From: Bicyclus anynana
Taxonomy: Eukaryota; Arthropoda; Insecta; Lepidoptera; Nymphalidae
Assembly: GCF_947172395.1 (NCBI RefSeq)
Contig: NC_069094.1
Coordinates: 10,282,292 to 10,346,291 of the forward strand
Direction of reading: 5' to 3'
Length of the DNA: 64,000 nucleotides
Shown: piece after piece, positions 23,691 to 32,600 of the stretch
Layout: every line of letters begins with the position of its first letter
How positions within the stretch are numbered: the first letter of the stretch is position 1
Translations under genes and position numbers: made by a program
Notes under the pieces: generated by a model
The model's input: only the letters and a program-made list of their open reading frames with translations
Database searches by the model: none
Told to the model about the DNA's origin: nothing

Positions 23691-23724
23691 GGAACACTAC
23701 TATTTTTAGTAGTATATATTAATA

Positions 23725-23780
23725 GTTATATTCTTTTTTCACATTTGTACAGGTGTACAAATGTGAAAAAAGAATATAAC
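23725..23780. repeat. Perfect hairpin, 27-bp arms, 2-base loop
   Basis: GTTATATTCTTTTTTCACAT then TTGTACA, loop GG, then the exact complement. Only 35 bp from the end of the RTE fragment. Not obviously related in sequence to the hairpin at 23066. Confidence 0.85.
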
Positions 23781-23889
23781 TTGATCACCCTAGGGATTTT
23801 TGGAAAACTACTCAAATTTGTTTTATATAATTAGGTAGTGTATCTACCATTTGCGTATTATCCATAATTATATTCCATAATATAACTAC

Positions 23890-24010
23890 TATACTACTAA
23901 TTGTGCAGTGTGATGGGTCTAAATTCCATATCCTCTCTCATATAAAGAGGGATGCCTGACCCTGTAGTGAGCCGATAAAATAGGCTGATAGTGGTGACTA
24001 TGTTATATCT
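23890..24010 (+). repeat. Repeat family D fragment (LINE 3' end)
   Basis: GCAGTGTGATGGGTCTAAATT and CCTGTAGTGAGCCGATAAAA match the tail of copies at 49195-49415 and 60940-61155. Reverse copies lie at 33705-33815 and 9600-9650. Confidence 0.55.
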
Positions 24011-24459
24011 GACAGGATTCACCATCGTCAAAGGAGTTCCGTATACTTTCTATTGCTCCTTTCTCATCTAATAATTAAAATTCCATGACGATACTGTGTG
24101 TGCAGTCTTTGCCAATGTATAAAGTACATGTTATATGCATTATTTATAAGTGTCGCAGGTCATACACCTACAATGTTATGTTTATAGCATTCTAGCAAGT
24201 ATGCGGAACTATAGATTTGTCTGATTATTGTCTTATGTGCTATTTGAATATTGGGTACTAGCGGATCAAGTCTAGCTTCTCTTTGACAATTACGCAAGCA
24301 ACAAATCACAAATACCATACGTTTTAGCCTTATATGTAAGAAACTGTAAACTCTTAAGAACTAAAGTGGGCTTTCTGGAAATTCGCTGGGTCGACTGAAT
24401 TTTTTGGCAATTGCTCCTCTGGCCCTTACTTCGCTACACCATTACATTACGATTATAAA

Positions 24460-24662
24460 AAAATTGCGGTGGCTCGCAACTTCGTCCGCCTAAAATTCAG
24501 TTTAACAAATCCCGCGAAAACCATAACTGTGTTTTCCCGGGATAAAAAGCACCTACGTTTATCTATAGGTATACTTTTCATCCAAATTGGTTTAGTGATT
24601 CAGTCGTGAATGTAACAGACAGACGGACTTACTTTCACATTTTTAATATTAATATGGATATA
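24460..24662 (+). repeat. Repeat family E (CGCGACTTCGTCCGC type)
   Basis: GGTGGCTCGCAACTTCGTCCG opens the copy and AACAGACAGACGGAC...ATTAATATGGATA closes it. Better copies begin at 43550, with a 5' end only at 32378. Probably a non-autonomous Helitron or SINE; not assigned. Confidence 0.5.
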
Positions 24663-24849
24663 ATTTATTCGAAAACTGCGTATCAGCATCGTATACCGGT
24701 CTTGAATAAAGACAATTTGAATGCATATTTAATTACTTACGCTAATTGAGTGGTTAGTACAAAACAATTACACGTTTTAATGATGCGTGTAAGCTTGGAC
24801 TTGAACCTGCTACTTGACCAACATTATACTAATGATCTTGACTGCATTC

Positions 24850-25282
24850 TCGCAGTTAGTCGCGCAACAGAGAGGTTCTGGGTTCGATTCCCAACACGGC
24901 AAATCAATGAGGATTTAATCTGACTGGTGGGAGGCTTCGGTCGTGGCTAGTTACCACCCTGCCGGCAAACACATACCGCCAAGCGATTTAGCGTTCCGGT
25001 ACGATGCCGTGTAGAAACCGAAACCGTGTCTGGATTTTCATCCTCCTAATCTGCTTCCATCTTTCTATTTTGGGTAAATCTGAACTTTTTCCGGTGTGAT
25101 ATCCCCGTGGATATGACCGGAGGGTGTGGGTTCGAATCCGGTCCGGAGGATGCTCCTTAAATTTTTCAGTAGTGTGCATTTTAAGAAATTAAATACCACG
25201 TGTCTCAAACGGTGAAGGAAAGACATCGTGAGGAAACCTGCATACCAGAGAATTTTCTTAATTCTGCATACCACTGCTTCAC
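24850..25282 (+). repeat. Chimera: SINE A fragment joined to SINE B
   Basis: SINE A (24850-25060, with GGTTCGATTCCCAAC as box B) is followed, after about 20 bp, by SINE B from ATATCCCCGTGGATATGACC to CATACCAGAGAATTTTC (25098-25260). Both are in the + orientation in intron 1 of the amidase gene. Confidence 0.75.
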
Positions 25283-26240
25283 AGAGGCCGTCAAAAATAA
25301 AAGTTTGGCTTTTGTTTGCCTCAGTTTTGACGCGCTAGTGACATATTCGTATCTCTTTCATACTTGTTATGACAAACCAACGACGAAAGGCCATTAGCTT
25401 AGCTATTCTAATTAGAAACGTCGATGCGAAACGATGATAATGATCGTGACGCGACGGTTGAACGTACTCTAAGGCACTGGGTGTAACACCAGGCTAGGGA
25501 TAGGATTTTGTTACAAGAAAAAAAAGAAACGTATATGCTCAGCAGAAGTGATGACTTAAACCTGACGTATGCGTGAAAGTAACGGAAGCAAGACAGAATG
25601 GCGCCGTACAGCGTTACGTTACGAAGCGATTGAGCCTACCATAAGAAGTTAACACTTCAAAACCCGGCTCAGGATCGTGATGTTTGAAAGTTCCTACAAA
25701 AAGCCTATATCTTGCAGTGGACGTCCAGCGCCTGATATGATTTCATAGCTTGACCCACAACTTGAACCTTATACCATCGCCGGCGAAGACAAGGTCCCCT
25801 ATATTTAACGTCACCCAGACGTGGGTTTTCTAACTCACGATCTCGGGGGCGTCCGGATTGATTCACTCAGGTCACGGTTACATCCTCCCGAATGGCCCTC
25901 TAAGCGAGGTCCGAGTCTCATAGGTTTGAGGAGTTTATAATATTTACAGCTAAAATCTTTTCGTCAGATTTATTACAATAGTATAGATACTTACTATATA
26001 TTCGTGAAAGCTATTTTCGAAAGAAAGTTGAAACTCCCAATTACGCAGTAGGCACATAGCATTAAGTTGACCGTATGATGGTCATTACTCTAAAGCGAAG
26101 GCCAATCATCCAAGCCACTTTGACATTATGTTCTAAATTGCTCAAATCGTCTCGCGCGTATTATTTCTCGGCCACAGAACTTTTGCTAAGCTTGACGCTC
26201 AGACGTTTGACGCTTGACTCAAGAAGCGGGTTAAAATAGA
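25283..26240. other. Intronic DNA with an RTE tail fragment
   Basis: An RTE 3' end, sense strand, lies near 25640-25745 (GATCGTGATGTTTGAAAGTTC...GCAGTGGACGTCC). The remainder shows no gene or clear repeat. Confidence 0.4.
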
Positions 26241-26274
26241 GTGATAATAATAATCATCATCACACAGCACATAA

Positions 26275-26455
26275 TTCGAAGATCCGATGGACGTTGGGGT
26301 CCTAAAGTACTGGAATGGCGTCCATCAGGTGGACTGGCGACATTAAGCGAGTCGCAGGGATTCGCTGGATGCAGGCGGCTCAGTATCGTGATGTTTGGAA
26401 GTCCCTACAAAAGTCCTTTGTCCTGCAGTGGACGTCCATCGGCTGATTTGATGAT
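26275..26455 (+). mobile_element. RTE-type LINE 3' end, sense
   Basis: Reads RRSDGRWGPKVLEWRPSG, then a decayed end with CAGTGGACGTCCATCGGCTG and a GATGATGATT tail, about 45 bp upstream of the acceptor of exon 2. The open frame that runs from it into exon 2 is accidental. Confidence 0.8.
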
Positions 26456-26504
26456 GATTAAACTTCGATACTATATATTGGCTCATCATTACTTCCAGGT
26501 CGTC

Positions 26505-26681
26505 ATGTTGAACGTGTTCATGCGGTGGTTCCTGAAGTTCCTGGTGTCTCTGCTGTCGATAGTAGTCTGGCCGGTCACTATCCTGCTGAACATCAAACGG
26601 AACAGAAAATGTCCGCCGCCTAGGAATCCAATACTGTTCAAATCCGCCACAACATTGGCTATGATGATCAGGAATCGACAG
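26505..26681 (+). CDS. FAAH2-like, exon 2 (residues 1-59)
   Basis: Acceptor TTCCAG ends at 26498; the exon begins GTCGTC then ATG. It encodes the single N-terminal membrane anchor (KFLVSLLSIVVWPVTILL) followed by a basic stretch KRNRK and PPPRNPILFKSATTLA, as in FAAH2 proteins. Ends CGACAG|GTAAGA, phase 0. Confidence 0.85.
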
Positions 26682-29600
26682 GTAAGATTAATTTGCGAAA
26701 AAACATAACCTACAGCCTTTCTTGATGAGTACTGTTTACCAACAAACAAATTAGAAATTAAGGTAGAAAACGCATATTGTCATTTCATAACTTATTTATT
26801 TTAAACTATGTATGGTTTGCTTATAAAATGTTACATAAAATATTTTAACCGTATCTAATTGTTCTAAGCTTATTAATCAAATTTATTTTCATTTATTTAA
26901 GAACAAGGTAATTATAATTATTATTAGGTGTGAAATGACTAGTAATTTATACCCTCATTTTAAATTTGTTTGTTGGTAAACAGTACTCATCAAGAAAGGC
27001 CGTAGTATAGTACCTACTACCTAACCTACGAATCATATGTGTTCTAAGTACGTTTGATTATAGAACATGACTGCAGTTGTCCTAGAGTTGCAAGTTGCAA
27101 TTTCTAAAATGTAGAATTATTTTCCATAATACGTAAAGAAATTATTTCTTTTTCTCAGTTAATATAAAAGTCTTTAGATATAATTTAAATTTAGTAAGTT
27201 TTCTTTTTTTTAATTTTTATAATAATATTATTTATATCCAGATTATGCTTGAATAAATAAAAATAAATAAATTGGCCCCGATCAGTATATAATCGGCATA
27301 TCTAATCAACATAATAACATATCTAGATCAAGGCCGTTAATCGGGATTCGCTGCTAGGTTTACAGTATCAATCGGAACCGGTCTGTGTTTTTGACCCCAT
27401 CTCATGGTTATTGTTGTATCAATTCTTTAGTAAATAATCACGACCAAATTGTCTTGCCCGATCAAGGTCAATAAAGTAAACACAGAAGTGGTTTTACACT
27501 AATTAAATAAACACTGGAATATAATAATTATCACAATCTATTCATCACGACATTTAAAAACAAATGAATTTTAATCTTTTAACACTACAGACCAGAACTA
27601 ATCCCTTTTTCGTTATCAACCCATATTCGGCTCACTGCTGACCTCGAGTCTCCTCTCAGAATGAGAGGGGTTAGGCCAATAGTCCACCACGCTTGCCCAA
27701 TGCGATTTGGCAGACTTCACACACGCAGAGAATTAAGAAAATTATCTGGTATGCAGGTTTCCTCACGATGTCTACCTTCGTTTGTGACACGTGATATATA
27801 TCTAAAAATGCACACAACTGTAAAGATGGAGGTGCATGCCCCGGACCGGATTGGAATCCACACTCTCCGGAATCGGAAGCAGGGATCTTATCCACTGGGC
27901 TATCACGGCTTCCCTTTTTAACTATCCTTATTTATTATCTTTGGTTGGCTCTACAGTCCTGCAGTAGAGACATCTAACAGAGAAAGTAAGTAGTAAAAGC
28001 ACATTGTAAAGACACACTTGACCTTGGGGAATCATTCCAACAACAGCTTTTTTATTATGTTAGATATAGAAAAAGTCTTCCAACATGTACGAAAGAATTG
28101 GAGGTCACTTGACTACTAAAAATTAAAAGATCATATTGCAGGTCATCGGACACCTAAAATTTATTTAATATGGTGTCATGTCATGATTTTTTATTTTTAT
28201 ACTTAACAAGTTAGCATTTGACTACAATCTCACCTGATGGTAAGTGATGATGCAATCTATGATGATGATGGAAGCGGATTAACTTGTTAAGAGGAGGGTG
28301 AAAATCCACACCCCTTTCGGTTTCTATGAATCAGTGAAATCTGCCAATTCGCATTGGACCAGCGTGTTGAACTATTGGCCTAACTACTGAGAGGAGACTC
28401 GAGCTCAGCAGTGAGCTGGATATGGGTTGATAATGATGATAATTATGAAATTATAAACTTCCATCTTTAAACCACTCCTAACTATACGTCGCACTATAGC
28501 ACCGTGTCATATCAGGGAGACAGAATCAAGACAGAAAAAGACAGAAAAAGCTGAAACCTAAGTAAGTGGCTCAAGTATGCCTCTCTGACAGAGAGTTACA
28601 TATTTGTACCTTTTGCCGTGGAGACCCTTGGGCCATGGAGTCGCAGTGCCAAAAAATTTTACCGAATCATTTCACCGCGACTAGTTGCCTCGACTGGTGA
28701 CAGAAGGACTGGCTATTTTTTTGCGCAAAGGATCAGCCTGTCTGTCCAGCGCGGAAATGCAGCCAGTATTCTTGCCACCATTCCACGTGGGCATGATTTG
28801 TATAGTTATTAGGATTTAGCTTAAGTTCCTTATTGTATTCTTTCTCATTAAAAAAAAAACTATACGTTCCAGATCACATCCGAAGAGCTCGTGGAAGCTT
28901 ACATCGAACGATGTAAAGAAGTAAATCCGTACTTAAACGCAGTGGTCGAACCTCGATACGACATGGCGTTGAGGGAAGCGAGGTGTATAGACAAAATGAT
29001 CGCATCAAATGATCGCACCCCAGAAGAACTTGCCAAAGAATATCCTCTACTGGGTCTACCCATGACCGTGAAAGAAAGTATAGCACTTGAAGGTAACAAA
29101 ATTACAATCCAACAAATCGTTTCGGTATTCTGCTAACTACTTTTCTAAATAACTAGACCTCCCAGCCCTCGGTTTCCCTTGCGTATACCCATTTCCCGTG
29201 AAAATGCGGGGACAAAATATAGCCTAAAAGCGGACGTCCGTGACTTCTTCTAGTGGTAAAAAAGTTTTTGGTAATCGGCTTTGTAGATCTAGAGATAACC
29301 GCCTATAATACCACGAAATTTACCTATTTAAACATTAGTATTATATTTTATTTTCACCAAACGCCTATTTTATTGTTACTCGTACGTTTTATGCGGGCTA
29401 CAGACCTTCAGTTTTAACAGTACACCTACAGTGTTATATAATCGATATTTCAATCAAAATCATTAGAAAAAATTATACCTACAGTTTTGCCTACACACGG
29501 ACAATTTAAATGAACAGTTCGACTGTGCAGAAAACTGGTAAAAAAAGGTCTGTAGCTCGCATAACGTTTTTCAAGGCAAGTCATGCATGATTTCCTAGAG

Positions 29601-32600
29601 CTACATAAGTAATTACATATAATATTATAGGCTATATTTATAATTATCCACGCAGCTATCAGTTACAGTCTGCTATAAAATTACTAACGCAGTTTAAAAA
29701 AAACAGAACTGGTTCAGGAATTGAAATCTGGTTTTTGTTTCTTTTAAAATTGATACCATAATTGCCAATAGTTACGATTAATCTATTTCAAATAACCTAG
29801 TTTAAATTTTGCTTAACTAACTGATCCTAATAGCATACCGCAGTTATCTATACTTTCATCATCTCCGGCCATTAAAAATGAATGATAAATTATACAAGTT
29901 TGTAACATATAAGTATTAGTATTTTGATATATTCCAATTAAGTAACTATATACAGCCTTTCTTGATGAGTACTCTTTACTAACAAACAAATTAAAAATGA
30001 GGGTATAAATCACTAGTCATTTCACACCTAATAATAAATATAATTAACTTGTTCTTAAATTAATGAAAAAAAAATGATTAATAAGCTTAAAACAATTAGA
30101 TATGGTTAACATATTTTATATAACATTTTATAAACAACTAATACATAATTTGAAATAAATAAGTTATGAAATGACATGCATTTTCTACCTTCATTTCTAA
30201 TTTATTTGTTGGTATTCATCAAGAAAGGCATAGTCCCGAATTCGAGGTTGAATGCGAAACCTCTTTTTTCATTAGAGTATTTGTTAATGAAACGACATTT
30301 TCCTCAATAATTTCGTCATCAACAACTTATTGTAATCAATGGTGCTGACGTAGCGATGTGTTGGCATACGAAAGGGGGCAGTGATAGTCACGATTTTGTT
30401 CATAGAACATGAATAAAATTAGTAAATCCAAATCTATTTATCCAAAATAAAATGTAACACAAAGATATGATATCTAAATATCTCTCCAACGCAAAATCCT
30501 CTTCAGTAGGCTCGCTAGGTATGCCGTTTTTTCTCATAGATGTGTGCTCTTTCTTCCGAAGCAAAAGTAGTTTACCTTGATTTTCAATAAGTTGTACGAT
30601 GTCCATTAGGACCGTTGGATAAAATATTTTAACTTTAGAGTAATACCTCTATAATAATAAAAATGGGGGGGGGGCTAATTTCGGTGGTGGCCAAGATTAA
30701 ATGTACCCACTGCTCCACGCGGCCGTCATTCCCATACATTTTTTTCATTTTCGAAACGTCTGCGATTGTAGAAAGATAATCGTCGTGTCACATGGCCTAG
30801 CTTCGTAAAAAATATCAAAAGACGTGTCCAGAAGTCAAGATATACATATATTTTTTTTTATTCTTTACAAGTTAGCCCTTGACTACTATCTCACCTGATG
30901 GTAGGTGATGATGCAATCTAAGATGGAATCGGGCTAACTTTTTAGGAGGAGGATGAAATCCACACCCATTTCGGTTTCTACACGACGTCGTACCGGAATG
31001 ATAAATCGCTTGGCGGTACGTCTTTGTCGATAACTAGCCACGGCCAAAGCAGCCAGACCTGGACCTATTAAGAAAACCTCAATCGGTCCAGCCGGGGATT
31101 GAACCCAGGACCTCTGTCTTGTAAGTCCACTGCGCCACGGAGGCCGTCAAAAAAAAGGTATTTACATGTACCTTGCACCGAACGGGAAGGGGAAATTAAA
31201 TAAAAACTCAAAGAAACTTGTTTCAGGCATGAGCAACGACTGCGGTACCGTCTACCCTTACAGGAATCCCGCTAAGAAAGACGCGGACATAGTTCGCTTG
31301 GCCAGGGCGGCTGGTGCCGTGCCCATAGCTGTGACCAATACGCCGCAGCTGTGTATGAACTGGGAGACGTACAACAACGTCACTGGCCTGACTATGAACC
31401 CGTATGACCAGAAACGGACAACCGGCGGCTCTTCTGGTGGAGAAGTAAGTTTGCTGCTTATTCATACATCATCATTTACATTAACAGCTCATGGACGTCC
31501 ACAGCTGGACATAGCCCTCTTACATGGACTTCCAGACAAAACAGTCTCGAGCCGCCAGCATCCAGCGGCTCGCTAAAACCCGCTTGATGTCCTCGGTCTG
31601 TGCTTTCCGGTGCAGGGTCGCCGATCCAGCACTTTGAGACCCCAACGTCCATCGGCTCTTTGAACTATGTGCCCTGCCCGTAGTTATTTCAGTTTCACGA
31701 CTTGCTGAGCTATGTCAGTGACTTTGGTTCTTCTACAGATCTCCTCATTTCTGATTCGATCACGCAGAGATACTTCAAGCATAGCTCGCCCGCTGAGTGA
31801 CTTTGAGCCTTTTTATGAGGGCCACAGTTAGCGTCCAGCTTACATACCTACTCGTATTATACGTCTGGCAATCCAAAAGCACCATTTGATCCAGTGGTTT
31901 CGGAACAGTCCTGAATCGAGCTGTAAAATACTGTGCTTTATTTCCAAGAAATTTCAGCCATAGCCTGGAGTGGAGAAGTCGGTTTTACACCCTTGGGCCT
32001 CGAGAGAGAGCATCTTATGCGGACGATCCCGGTCATTTTCAAAATCTGATTGATAGTGACTCGTAAAATAGTTTAACATTGACATCCTAAGCCCGTCAAC
32101 TCTCATTGGAGCAACGTTGAAGGCCGATAAAATGTACATTTTATTACAAAAAGCATAATATTCAATGTATTTTATTTTCCATTCCAGTCAGCGTTAATTG
32201 CATCAGCAGCCTCACTTATGGGCGTGGGATCTGACATTGCAGGGTCGCTTCGACTGCCGCCAATGTTCAACGGGATCTTTGGACACAAACCCACACCAAA
32301 GCTTCTTTCTATACAAGGCAAGTATTGTCCAAGTAATTAATTGCGAATTTGCCAAGCTGTATTTCTACTGTACGTTATACTAGCGGACGCCCGCGACTTC
32401 GTCCTCGTGTTCCTACTCTATCCCTATTCTACCTCTGCCTATTTCTATCCTACCTCTGCCTATCCCTACCCTATTTTTATGTTCGTCTCCTGGTTCTAAG
32501 CTAGATCCGCTTAGTTGTTGTAAAGCGTATAGTTTAACAATATTTTCCAAATATAAATTTCAGGTCACATACCAGATTGCTTAGATCCAGAATTTGAGGA

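Noticed and set aside
26241..26708. 155-codon open frame across the start of amidase exon 2
   Set aside because: Its first half reads an RTE tail and intron; only the part after the acceptor at 26498 is coding.
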